Positions 16,900 through 25,171 of a DNA stretch of 35,923 nucleotides are shown here, in pieces. The notes below the pieces were generated by a model. It made no database searches, was not told the origin of the DNA, and saw only the letters and a program-made list of their open reading frames with translations. Source of the stretch: an uncultured Muribaculaceae bacterium (GTDB lineage Bacteria; Bacteroidota; Bacteroidia; Bacteroidales; Muribaculaceae). Made by a program: the position numbers and the translations under genes. The first letter of the stretch is position 1; each line of letters opens with the position of its first letter. Location: NCBI GenBank assembly GCA_934590135.1, contig CAKTOT010000011.1, positions 1 through 35,923 of the forward strand, read 5' to 3'.

Positions 16900-16998
16900 T
16901 GTTTTCTCGGCTATTGTGCTTTGATGGACAGCATTCGCGCCGTTTCGGCAACTTTTAGTTGTTTTAACGTCTATGGTATCTATGATAATTTAAGCAAA

Positions 16999-17586
16999 TC
17001 AAGACTTTATAACACCTGTAGCGGCGAAGAAACGCCGGTAGAATAAGGCTTTGGTCTCTAAGGCCAAAGGGTAGGCGCGTGAAGTCGATGGCAGACGCCA
17101 TATCTCTATGTCTCCGAAGTTGATATACGTCCCCATAGACGGGACTGAGGTAAGAGTTTGGGCGGCCACAATTTCGGCGGCTTTCTGACCCGTAGTTGCA
17201 ATGGCATGTAGGCCGTGTATTTCGGCCGCCAATGCCGGAATGTCGCGCATACGGACCACTTCAAGGTCTTTGTCAGATGCCGTGCCACGTGTACGTCGAG
17301 CCTCCAATACGGTATCGCTCAGGGCAATACCATGTGTATCAAGCAGCGTCTTGATGCGGTCAAGATTGAATGTGCGCGTCGCTTTGTCGTATAAGGCTGT
17401 GGCATCGTTTACGAATATCCAACCCATAATGCGCCAAAAGTCGTTTGTAGCATTGGGGTAGTAAAAGTCCATACTCCAACGGTGCGTCCCCGGCGGAAAC
17501 GTGCCGAGCAGTAATACGCGTGCATTTTGTGGAATGTATGGCGACCACGGATGCCGTTCAACGGGCTTTGGCATATCCGATTGCAT
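16999..17586 (-). CDS. Uracil-DNA glycosylase superfamily protein
   Basis: 195 residues. VLLLGTFPPG (24-33) is the water-activating motif of the uracil-DNA glycosylase fold. RWSMDFYYPNATNDFWRIMGWIF places the aromatic uracil-pocket residues. IATTGQKAAEIV and LPSTSRAYPLALETKALFYRRFF form the second half, the latter in place of the HPSP/minor groove loop. This arrangement is like the MUG/TDG-like or family-4/6-like uncharacterised branch found in Bacteroidetes, so activity on uracil, mismatched bases or deaminated bases is likely but not proven. An internal ATG at residue 5 could also be the start. It stands alone on the minus strand. Confidence 0.8.
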   Translation of the reverse strand: MQSDMPKPVERHPWSPYIPQNARVLLLGTFPPGTHRWSMDFYYPNATNDFWRIMGWIFVNDATALYDKATRTFNLDRIKTLLDTHGIALSDTVLEARRTRGTASDKDLEVVRMRDIPALAAEIHGLHAIATTGQKAAEIVAAQTLTSVPSMGTYINFGDIEIWRLPSTSRAYPLALETKALFYRRFFAATGVIKS

Positions 17587-17629
17587 TGCTTTTGTTATTG
17601 CGGTTTTGTAAATAGACGCTTATTGTAGC

Positions 17630-17660
17630 GGTGACTGTTTTAGGTGGGTGACTGTTTTAG
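17630..17660. repeat. Two exact copies of a 14-base unit in tandem, with a third degenerate copy
   Basis: GGTGACTGTTTTAG at 17630-17643 and again at 17647-17660, a 17-base period. A weaker third copy (GTGGAAGATGTTTAG) follows to about 17675. They lie just upstream of the uracil-DNA glycosylase-like gene. They could be a protein-binding site or a slipped-strand expansion; function is unknown. Confidence 0.6.
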
Positions 17661-17799
17661 TGGAAGATGTTTAGGTGGATGATGCCGAGCGTTATTTGTC
17701 CTCAAGAGTTGTAAACTTGTCGTGGAAGGCTTGCATGAAGAGGACTAAGATTACATATAGGGCTTTGATGTCAGATAGTTGCCGACGGGGCCGTTGTCA

Positions 17800-19287
17800 T
17801 TAGTCTCGCGGTGCATGTACGCCAAAGGGATTCCCACTGAATATCGGTGGCATATCTGTTTCTTTAGCCTCATAAATTTTAGAGGAGATATCCATAAGGA
17901 TGTCTAAGCAACGATGGTACAGTAATGTCCAATGTGGGCTGCTGTCTTCGATGCCGGGCCATAATCTTCCGCTGTAGATAATCCCATTATTACACATTTC
18001 GAGAGCTGTTTCATATTCACCGATCTTGGCATAAGCGCAAGTTACCATTGTGTACAATACCATGTCGCACCGTTGCATGAATGTCGGGTCGGCTTCGACA
18101 GCATCTACTACGTATTTGTATTTGCATCTGTCGAATGCGTTGATTATCAGTGTGGATGTCCACCATTCAGGTAATTCGTCATGGTCGTATTCTTCTAATA
18201 TCCAAAGCATCAGTGCGTATCCGGCTATGGCAGATTTGACTGTATCCAAAGTCTTGATGGATTCGTACCATTTGGATGGTGAGACTTTGGCTCTGGCTTC
18301 GGGTGTTGCAAATGCTTGTTTTATAGCTTTAATACAAGCTTTATGCCCTGCTACGAAGTAATTGGAGATGAGAGCCTCATAATCCAAAGGGTCGGCTTTT
18401 AGACGGCTTTTTATGTAGTCGGTGGCTTCGGCTTTGCGCCCATGGTCAACGAGTGTGCGGATGTATAGACGCATTATTTGGGCATCATTCGGTATATGGT
18501 ATACAATTTCAGATAATAAGTCGGGATTGCCGCCTTCGTGATATATCATCAAAAATTTTTGCTTTAAGGCTTGCTCGTTTTCCGGATCTATTGCCAGTAT
18601 TGTCTCTATTGTGTCGTTAATTTCGGCATCATCGGCTTGGCTGTTGACCTGAGACTCCAAAAGCAATTCCCAATAAGAGAGAACAAAAGGCTTTTCGCTT
18701 ACAAGTTTCTCGATTATGGGCAGTGCACGTGCGTATTCCACCTGATCAAGCAGGAACATAGCCAATTCGTAGAGTAGGCAGGCTTTATTGCCCGAATAAG
18801 TGGCTATGTGTTCCAGGTTTTGTTCAAGCCAATCGAGGCAATCGCAGTCGTTAACGGCGTTTACAAAGCGTATTGTTTCCTCGTCATTCATCTTTGGCTT
18901 TTCGGCGAGTATACGCTCAAATGCGACTATGGCGTTGTCTCTGTTGTCATCATCGCAATATTTTTCTTTAATGGCGATAAGACGTTGAAACAATGGCCGG
19001 TCCGGCTCATCGCCGCCATGGTCTTGGATGAATTCTTTTGCGGCAAGAGGATATGTATCACTGTAAAATATCAGGCGTCGCTGTTCCATGTCCTTGCTCT
19101 CGGGGAAATAGCGCGCTGCATATATCAGAGCCTCAATGCGTACATAATCATTGTCCAAATCTCCGGCATAATCAAATATTTCCACTATGTCATCATGACT
19201 AAAGAAAGCCTTGTGTTCGGGGTCATGAAGATATTGGCGAAATCGAGCTATAAGCTCGTCGCGTTCGTAATCAATTCCTTCATCCAT
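17800..19287 (-). CDS. Helical-repeat (TPR-like) protein of unknown function
   Basis: 495 residues, mostly helical, with no signal peptide or membrane segment. The N-terminal part is acidic (DEGIDYERDELIARFRQYL, FFSHDDIVEIFDYAGDLDNDYVRIEALIYAARYFPESKDM). Degenerate TPR-like helix pairs occur across the middle, for example LYELAMFLLDQVEYARALPIIEKLVSEKPFVLSYWELLLESQ and the pair of helices around DDAEINDTIETILAIDPENEQALK. Such solenoids act as scaffolds. The C-terminus (SGNPFGVHAPRD) has no motif I recognise. The gene follows glnS on the same strand, with a strong hairpin between them. I cannot assign a pathway. Confidence 0.72.
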   Translation of the reverse strand: MDEGIDYERDELIARFRQYLHDPEHKAFFSHDDIVEIFDYAGDLDNDYVRIEALIYAARYFPESKDMEQRRLIFYSDTYPLAAKEFIQDHGGDEPDRPLFQRLIAIKEKYCDDDNRDNAIVAFERILAEKPKMNDEETIRFVNAVNDCDCLDWLEQNLEHIATYSGNKACLLYELAMFLLDQVEYARALPIIEKLVSEKPFVLSYWELLLESQVNSQADDAEINDTIETILAIDPENEQALKQKFLMIYHEGGNPDLLSEIVYHIPNDAQIMRLYIRTLVDHGRKAEATDYIKSRLKADPLDYEALISNYFVAGHKACIKAIKQAFATPEARAKVSPSKWYESIKTLDTVKSAIAGYALMLWILEEYDHDELPEWWTSTLIINAFDRCKYKYVVDAVEADPTFMQRCDMVLYTMVTCAYAKIGEYETALEMCNNGIIYSGRLWPGIEDSSPHWTLLYHRCLDILMDISSKIYEAKETDMPPIFSGNPFGVHAPRD

Positions 19288-19381
19288 GGTTCAGTGCGAT
19301 TGCTGATGATTCGTATGGTTGATATTCTGTATTGAATATATTTCCTGTGATGTCGGCTCGCGAAGCGTTGTCAGGATTGTG

Positions 19382-19420
19382 TATGGCCGCACATAAATCA
19401 TACGAGTATGTGCGGCCATA
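19382..19420 (-). terminator. Strong hairpin downstream of glnS
   Basis: Perfect inverted repeat with 14-base arms (19382-19395 and 19407-19420) and an 11-base loop, just 13 bases past the glnS stop. There is no long T-run after it, so it may act as terminator or as a 3' end stabiliser that partly allows read-through into the helical-repeat gene. Confidence 0.6.
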
Positions 19421-19433
19421 GTAAAATATCATA

Positions 19434-21143
19434 TTACTTCTTGGAAACTTTTTCCCAGCTATCCTTGAGCGCGATAGTGCGATTGAATACCAAGTGCCCC
19501 GGGGTGCTATCGTAGTCGGGCGTGAAGTATCCCACGCGCTGAAATTGCAGCTTGGCGCCGCGTTCGGCGTTTTCGGCTACGAAAGGCTCTACCTTGGCGT
19601 GCTCGATGACTTTGAGCGAATCCGGGTTGAGCATCTCTCGGAAATCGCGTTCGGTTTCTGCTGCGGGATTCTCAACGTTGAACAGACGGTCATAGAGTCG
19701 TACTTCGGCGTCTACGGCGTGCTGTGCCGAAACCCAGTGGAGCGTACCTTTAACCTTGCGTGCAGCACCGGGAGCACCGCTATGGGTGTCGGGATCATAT
19801 GTACAATGTATCTCTACGATATTGCCCTCGGCATCCTTGACTACGTCCTGACATTGTACGATGTATGCGCCTTTGAGACGTACCTCGCCGCCCGGGCACA
19901 TGCGGAAGTACTTCTTGGGCGGATTTTCCATAAAGTCCTCGCGTTCGATGAGTATCTCACGGCTGAAGGGCATAGAGTGCGTCCCTGCGCCTTCTTGTTC
20001 GGGGTTATTGTCCATCTGTACCATTTCGACCTTGCCTTCGGGGTAATTGGTGATGACTACCTTGACGGGATTCAGCACGGCCATGACACGTGTGGCTATA
20101 CGGTTGAGGTCCTCGCGCACTGCAAATTCGAGCAAGCTGACGGAGTTGAGCGCTTCGTACTTGGTGTATCCTATGGTGTCAATGAAATTGCGTATGGATG
20201 TGGGGGTAAATCCACGGCGGCGCATACCGGAGATGGTTGGCATACGCGGGTCATCCCATCCGGCTACAAGCCCTTCCATAACCAGTTGACGCAGTTTGCG
20301 CTTGCTCATAACCGTGTATGTCAGGTTGAGACGATTGAACTCAATCTGTCGGGGGCAATAGTTGCCGTCTTTGGCCAGTTCCTTGACAAAATACTCGTAG
20401 AGCGGACGATGGGGGACAAATTCGAGTGTGCATATTGAGTGGGTGACGCCTTCGAAGAAATCGCTTTGTCCGTGGGCGAAGTCATACATTGGGTATACTT
20501 TCCATTTGGTGCCTGTGCGGTGGTGTGGCGTCTTGATGATGCGATACATGATAGGGTCGCGGAAATGCATATTATCCGAAGCCATATCTATCTTGGCACG
20601 CAGCACGCGTGAACCTTCTTCGAATTCGCCGGCATTCATACGATGGAACAGATCGAGGTTCTCCTCGGGTGTTCGGTCGCGATAGGGGCTGTTGATACCC
20701 GGGACGGTGGGCGAGCCTTTTTGAGCGGCGATCTCTTCGCTGCTCTGGTCATCGACGTAGGCTTTGCCTTCGCGTATCAGGCGCTCGGCCAAGGCGTACA
20801 GCTGCGGAAAGTAGTCTGAGGCATAGTATTCGCGGTCGGCCCAATCGAAACCCAGCCAATGAATGTCTTCGCGTATCGAGTCTACGTATTCGACGTCCTC
20901 CTTGACGGGATTGGTGTCGTCAAAACGCAGGTTGCATGTGCCTCCGAATTTCTCGGCGATGCCGAAGTCCATACAGATAGCTTTGGCATGACCTATGTGC
21001 AGGTAGCCGTTGGGCTCGGGTGGAAATCGCGTGTTCAGACGTCCTCCGTTCTTGCCGGCTTGTAAGTCGTCATATACTATCTGTTCGACAAAATTCATTC
21101 CTTTTTTCTCGTTGATGTCGTTGGTTTCGGTATTATCTGCCAT
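19434..21143 (-). CDS. glnS: Glutaminyl-tRNA synthetase
   Basis: 569 residues, close to the usual length of class I GlnRS. The HIGH motif is in PPEPNGYLHIGHAKA (49-52) and the KMSKS-like motif is VMSKRK near residue 280. GTCNLRFDDTNPVKEDVEYVDSI and RTPEENLDLFHRMNAGEFEEG are hallmarks of GlnRS rather than GluRS. The C-terminal beta-barrel anticodon-binding domain includes VVITNYPEG and FNRTIALKDSW. Its presence means that at least one direct route to Gln-tRNA exists. The start at ATG 21141-21143 has an acidic, polar N-terminal tail (MADNTETNDINEKK) before the catalytic core. It is separated from ribBA by 132 bases with no clear promoter element. Confidence 0.97.
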   Translation of the reverse strand: MADNTETNDINEKKGMNFVEQIVYDDLQAGKNGGRLNTRFPPEPNGYLHIGHAKAICMDFGIAEKFGGTCNLRFDDTNPVKEDVEYVDSIREDIHWLGFDWADREYYASDYFPQLYALAERLIREGKAYVDDQSSEEIAAQKGSPTVPGINSPYRDRTPEENLDLFHRMNAGEFEEGSRVLRAKIDMASDNMHFRDPIMYRIIKTPHHRTGTKWKVYPMYDFAHGQSDFFEGVTHSICTLEFVPHRPLYEYFVKELAKDGNYCPRQIEFNRLNLTYTVMSKRKLRQLVMEGLVAGWDDPRMPTISGMRRRGFTPTSIRNFIDTIGYTKYEALNSVSLLEFAVREDLNRIATRVMAVLNPVKVVITNYPEGKVEMVQMDNNPEQEGAGTHSMPFSREILIEREDFMENPPKKYFRMCPGGEVRLKGAYIVQCQDVVKDAEGNIVEIHCTYDPDTHSGAPGAARKVKGTLHWVSAQHAVDAEVRLYDRLFNVENPAAETERDFREMLNPDSLKVIEHAKVEPFVAENAERGAKLQFQRVGYFTPDYDSTPGHLVFNRTIALKDSWEKVSKK

Positions 21144-21275
21144 GATGTATATGTTTATTGTTTTTTGTATATACCTGTCTGTTATCTTGTACTTAATATT
21201 AGTCTTGTATTGATTACTTATGTCGGTTATGCTTTTACTCGCTTATGCATTTGTTTATTATGGTCGCCCGAAGGC

Positions 21276-22505
21276 TCAGTCCACTTTATGCAAATCGTGT
21301 CCCATAAGCTGCTTCTTGGTGTGCATATAGAAGCGGTTGTAGTTGTTCGGCTCGATTTCGATGGGTACGTTCTCCACAATTTCGAGGCCGTAGCCTTGGA
21401 GTCCTATGCGCTTGACGGGATTGTTGGTAAGCAATCGCATCTTGCGCACACCTATCATATTGAGTATCTGTGCACCCACGCCGTAATCGCGTTCATCGGC
21501 GCGGTGGCCAAGGTGTATATTTGCTTCCACGGTGTCCATACCTTGTTCCTGGAGCTTGTAAGCACGGATTTTGTCCATAAGTCCGATGCCTCGGCCTTCT
21601 TGGCTCAGGTATATAACGGCGCCGCGGCCCTCTTTTTCGATGGCACGAAGGGCTTGGTGCAACTGCTCGCCGCAGTCGCAGCGCTTAGATCCGAAGATGT
21701 CGCCTGTGGCGCATGACGAATGCACACGTACCAGTACCGGTGTCTCCGGGTCGGAGGCTATATCGCCCTTGATAATGGCGATATGCTCCAGTCCGTTATC
21801 CTTTTGACGGAATGGTATGAGGCGGAAGTGCCCGTATACCGTAGGCATATCCACTTCCGGACCCATCTCGACGAGACGTTCGTGCTCCAGCCGATAGTGA
21901 ATCAAGTCGCGTATCGATACCAACGGCATCCCCCATTTCTGTGCCATAGCATATAGTTGCGGCAGGCGAGCCATAGTGCCGTCTTCGTTCATCACCTCCA
22001 TAAGTACGCCTACGGGCTGCAACCCGGCCAAGCGAGCCAGGTCCACTGCCGCTTCGGTGTGTCCTGCGCGGCGGAGTACGCCTTGCTCTTGGGCATACAG
22101 CGGATTGATGTGTCCCGGGCGACCGAAGTCTTCGGGCTTGGCTTCAGGGTCGGCCAGTGCATTGAGCGTTGCGCAGCGGTCGTGTGCGCTCACCCCCGTG
22201 GAGCAGCCTTTCAGCAAGTCCACGGTAACGGTAAACGGCGTGCCAAGCATCGAGGTATTATCATCGACTTGACGGTCAAGCTTTAGTTGACGGCAGCGCG
22301 AAAGTGACATCGGTGCGCACAGCACGCCGCGTGCGTTGTGTAGCATGAAATTGACCTGCTCGGGCGTAATTTTCTCTGCGGCAACGATGATATCGCCTTC
22401 GTTTTCGCGGTCTTCGTCGTCCACCACGATAATCATTTCGCCACGGCCGAAAGCGGCGATAGCTTCGTCTATGGTGCTCAATCGTATATTGTCTTGCTCG
22501 CTCAT
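21276..22505 (-). CDS. ribBA: Riboflavin biosynthesis bifunctional protein RibBA
   Basis: 409 residues from ATG 22503-22505 (MSEQDNIRLSTIDEAIAAF). The longer reading frame to 22643 overlaps the end of the permease gene and is not needed. The N-terminal half is 3,4-dihydroxy-2-butanone-4-phosphate synthase, with DDEDRENEGD and GHTEAAVDLARLAG. The C-terminal half is GTP cyclohydrolase II, with zinc cysteines in HSSCATGDIFGSKRCDCGEQ and the active-site segment SQEGRGIGLMDKIRAY. The two halves feed the two branches of riboflavin synthesis from ribulose 5-phosphate and GTP. It lies 16 bases after the LptF/LptG-type gene and is probably co-transcribed with it. No other rib genes are here. Confidence 0.97.
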   Translation of the reverse strand: MSEQDNIRLSTIDEAIAAFGRGEMIIVVDDEDRENEGDIIVAAEKITPEQVNFMLHNARGVLCAPMSLSRCRQLKLDRQVDDNTSMLGTPFTVTVDLLKGCSTGVSAHDRCATLNALADPEAKPEDFGRPGHINPLYAQEQGVLRRAGHTEAAVDLARLAGLQPVGVLMEVMNEDGTMARLPQLYAMAQKWGMPLVSIRDLIHYRLEHERLVEMGPEVDMPTVYGHFRLIPFRQKDNGLEHIAIIKGDIASDPETPVLVRVHSSCATGDIFGSKRCDCGEQLHQALRAIEKEGRGAVIYLSQEGRGIGLMDKIRAYKLQEQGMDTVEANIHLGHRADERDYGVGAQILNMIGVRKMRLLTNNPVKRIGLQGYGLEIVENVPIEIEPNNYNRFYMHTKKQLMGHDLHKVD

Positions 22506-22521
22506 ATTGTTTAGTGATAGT

Positions 22522-24447
22522 CTATTGTAGTGTTGGGGTGTCGGAGTTCTCGGAAGTCTCGGCGTTCTCAGTGCTCTCGGTGGACACTGCGTTCTCTGCA
22601 TCTTCGGCGTTCTCAGACTTCTCTGATTGTTCCTTGCTCTCAATGTCTTCGCCGTTTAGTCGTGAGATAAGGCTTTCGAGAGTCTTAATCACTGAGGAGA
22701 TGTCGCGACGGCGTACGCGCATCGGTATCTCGTTGAGTAGGTGTATGACGTATATGTCTTTGGAATTGTGCAAGTACTCGATTACGGATTCAAGTTCGGG
22801 CGCGATTGGCGCTGTCGTATTACGCAATACCTTAGGTGAATACCACGGCACTTTCGTCCCCGAAATGTTGCGGTAGGCTGTGATAAGTGCCTGCAATCGG
22901 GGCACTATTTCCGAGGGAACAACATCATCGAATGTGTATTCCTTGGTCTCGAGATTACGGCTATCGCGTGCAAACAGGCGCATAAGCTGCGAAGGTCGCT
23001 TGATTTTCTCATTGAGCTTGCGCAGCCAGTCAAAGTCAAGCATCGATGTATCGCCTACGGCCTTATAGGTGAAGAATATACCCAGAGGAGTCATTACCAT
23101 GGTACTCAGCCAAATGCCGAACCATACGGCGGTCTTGCCGTCACGTGCCATCTTATAGCCCGAATTGTCGAAAATAAAGTATACAATGAATAGCAATACG
23201 CTAAGTACCAACGGGGTGCCTATGCCGCCTTTCTTGACTATAGCACCCAACGGGGCACCGATAAAGAAGAATATAATGCACGCTATGGATAGTGTGAACT
23301 TCTTCTGCATCTCTATGTCGTGTTTGCGCATAGACTTCTCTTGATCCAGCAGCACTGTACTCTTGAACTCGTATTCGTTGCGCACGCGCTGGACCTTAGA
23401 CAAAGCCTGCGTCACGTACGACCGTGCCATCGAAGCATTGGGCCGAGCGAAGACGCTATCCACGTTTATCGGTCGGCGCGGATGCACTGACGGTCGTGGC
23501 ACTCGCACCAGTTTGTTATGCTTATAACGATTGGTGTAATACGGCAACCCGAGGTAGGGAGTCTCCTTAAGCTCGGTGCCGAAGACTTGTCCGATGCTGT
23601 CTACTTTGGCTTGTATCGAGTCTATGGCGTGCGACAGCTCGGAGATATTCATACCCACGTACTGCGAACGTATGCCTTGCTCGTTGAGTCGGTTGAAGTT
23701 GGCGTCAAAGGGGAAGTACACTTGCTTGTCGTCAAAACTTTCGCGACGGAAGGGCATAAATCCGCGGTTGTTGCCGCCCAGCGAATTGTCGGTGAAATTC
23801 TCGAAAAGTTCGCCGTGGTACAAGTGCAGGAACAATTGCGTCTTGTCCTGCGTGAACATCATCTTGGCGCTGTCGGCAAGGATTATACGCGAATTGTCAA
23901 TGCCACGGCTAACATCATATATAATAATGTCGTGCAGCATTCCGGTATTTCGATCCTTACGCTCGACGTAGATGTTCATATCAGGGATGTCGCTGTAAAA
24001 AGACTTTTCCGGGATTTCCAACTCGGGGCTCTTCTGTCGCATTGAGAACAGCAGCGTCCACATCTTGGTCTGCGCCACGGGCAACACATTATTCTGAAAA
24101 AAGAAAGCGCCTATGGAGATAAACACCATCAGCACTATCAGCGGACGCATTATGCGGAACAGCGATATGCCGGCCGCCTTCATCGCCGTGAGCTCGAGCT
24201 TTTCGCCGAGATTGCCGAAGGTCATCAGCGAAGCCAGCAGCACCGCCAGCGGTAGTGCCATAGGCACCATTGTCAGCGCAGCATAGAAAAACAATTCGCA
24301 GATTACCGAGAAATCCAGACCCTTGCCGACAAGATCCTCAATGTACTTCCACAGGAATTGCATCATCAGGATAAACAAACTGATGAAGAACGTCATAGCC
24401 AGCAGCGGTACAAACCGTTGCAGCATAAATGAATGTAGACGTTTCAT
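22522..24447 (-). CDS. LptF/LptG (YjgP/YjgQ) family permease with a long C-terminal extension
   Basis: 641 residues from ATG 24445-24447 (MKRLHSFMLQRFVPLLAMTFFISLFILMMQFLWKY, the family start). The reading frame extends further upstream, but a predicted -7 box lies inside that part, which supports the internal start. Three N-terminal helices, a periplasmic domain of about 250 residues and C-terminal helices (FIVYFIFDNSGYKMARDGKTAVWFGIW) match LptF/LptG, which draw LPS out of the inner membrane with LptB. After the last helix comes a cytoplasmic extension of about 140 residues. It ends in a low-complexity acidic tail of Ser/Glu/Asn/Ala repeats (residues about 605-641). In Bacteroidales this single large permease type is usual. 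ribBA follows 16 bases downstream. Confidence 0.93.
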   Translation of the reverse strand: MKRLHSFMLQRFVPLLAMTFFISLFILMMQFLWKYIEDLVGKGLDFSVICELFFYAALTMVPMALPLAVLLASLMTFGNLGEKLELTAMKAAGISLFRIMRPLIVLMVFISIGAFFFQNNVLPVAQTKMWTLLFSMRQKSPELEIPEKSFYSDIPDMNIYVERKDRNTGMLHDIIIYDVSRGIDNSRIILADSAKMMFTQDKTQLFLHLYHGELFENFTDNSLGGNNRGFMPFRRESFDDKQVYFPFDANFNRLNEQGIRSQYVGMNISELSHAIDSIQAKVDSIGQVFGTELKETPYLGLPYYTNRYKHNKLVRVPRPSVHPRRPINVDSVFARPNASMARSYVTQALSKVQRVRNEYEFKSTVLLDQEKSMRKHDIEMQKKFTLSIACIIFFFIGAPLGAIVKKGGIGTPLVLSVLLFIVYFIFDNSGYKMARDGKTAVWFGIWLSTMVMTPLGIFFTYKAVGDTSMLDFDWLRKLNEKIKRPSQLMRLFARDSRNLETKEYTFDDVVPSEIVPRLQALITAYRNISGTKVPWYSPKVLRNTTAPIAPELESVIEYLHNSKDIYVIHLLNEIPMRVRRRDISSVIKTLESLISRLNGEDIESKEQSEKSENAEDAENAVSTESTENAETSENSDTPTLQ

Positions 24448-24516
24448 TATCATAACGATGCAATAAGCGTTGTGCGGTATCGGCCGCTGCAATCGCAGCG
24501 CGTACCTATCAAAATG

Positions 24517-24524
24517 CAAAGTTA
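24517..24524 (-). promoter_or_regulatory. Likely -7 element of the permease-ribBA promoter
   Basis: TAACTTTG on the minus strand fits TAnnTTTG; no TTTG is seen at the right distance upstream. Predicted transcription start is near 24511, 64 bases before the chosen ATG. Confidence 0.45.
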
Positions 24525-24591
24525 GCGATTTTCGGCCGCATAGACACCACTCACGTCCCTAAATATGCACGAAAAAGTCGAAAATACATCT

Positions 24592-24653
24592 AAAAAAAAT
24601 GCCAGAGATTTTTCGACAGATGCTCTAATGACGTCTATTCGAAAATCCCTGGC
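24592..24653 (-). terminator. Rho-independent terminator after the DUF4293 gene
   Basis: Arms of about 15 bases (24601-24616 and 24639-24653; one mismatch, one bulge) and, on the minus strand, a run of eight T directly after the stem (24599-24592). Confidence 0.75.
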
Positions 24654-24678
24654 GTGTCGTGTGTAGTTGGGTAAGGCG

Positions 24679-25086
24679 TCAGCGGAGTCGGTCGGCGCTA
24701 CGGAGCAGGCGGTAGTCGCGGCGCATCAGGCGTAGTGCGGCATAGGTGGATACGAGTGCCAGCACCGGCATAACGATGCCGCCGATGATGGAGATTGTAG
24801 CAGCTTCGAAGCCGGCGCAGGTGTATGCGGCAATGGTCGCGCCCAGCACTACGATGAGGCTTAAGGCAAGGCGAGTGACCTTCATTTGGTGGCGAAGATT
24901 GCGGTATAAGAAAATGTCTATCAGCAGCAGTAAGGCCACGAGAATATCTACGCACAGCAGTACGGGGGTCTGCACGGCGCACACATCAGCGCCTTCGGCC
25001 GTGACGGCGTAGGGTAGGATGCCCGCGAGGGCTACGAGGATTGCGGAGATGAGAAGCAGTACGGACTGCCAACGTTGGATTACCAT
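24679..25086 (-). CDS. DUF4293 family membrane protein
   Basis: 135 residues with the start MVIQRWQSVLLLISAILVALAG typical of DUF4293 proteins of Bacteroidetes. There are four hydrophobic helices: about 8-26, 42-60, 73-92 and 98-118. A basic C-terminus follows (RLMRRDYRLLRSADRLR). Inner membrane location is expected with both ends in the cytoplasm. No function is known for the family and no catalytic residues stand out. It stands alone, between the TPR protein gene and a terminator. Confidence 0.85.
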   Translation of the reverse strand: MVIQRWQSVLLLISAILVALAGILPYAVTAEGADVCAVQTPVLLCVDILVALLLLIDIFLYRNLRHQMKVTRLALSLIVVLGATIAAYTCAGFEAATISIIGGIVMPVLALVSTYAALRLMRRDYRLLRSADRLR

Positions 25087-25171
25087 AGTCGTTTTGTTTT
25101 TAGGGGTATGTATTAATATTCAATTGCGTATTGAATGGTGTGTATTTAACAATACCACAGGTCGTCGAGAT

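Noticed and set aside
19494..20438. 314-codon open frame on the plus strand inside glnS
   Set aside because: It is the antisense of a certain glutaminyl-tRNA synthetase gene. Its product is rich in Tyr/Val/Cys/His without a motif, as expected from the codon bias of the real gene.
22506..22643. N-terminal extension of RibBA by 46 residues
   Set aside because: It overlaps the end of the permease gene and is a basic Pro/Arg-rich sequence unlike RibBA starts; MSEQDNIRL at 22505 is the normal start.
24448..24519. N-terminal extension of the LptF/LptG-type permease
   Set aside because: The extension carries the predicted promoter element and does not fit the family start MKRLHSFML.
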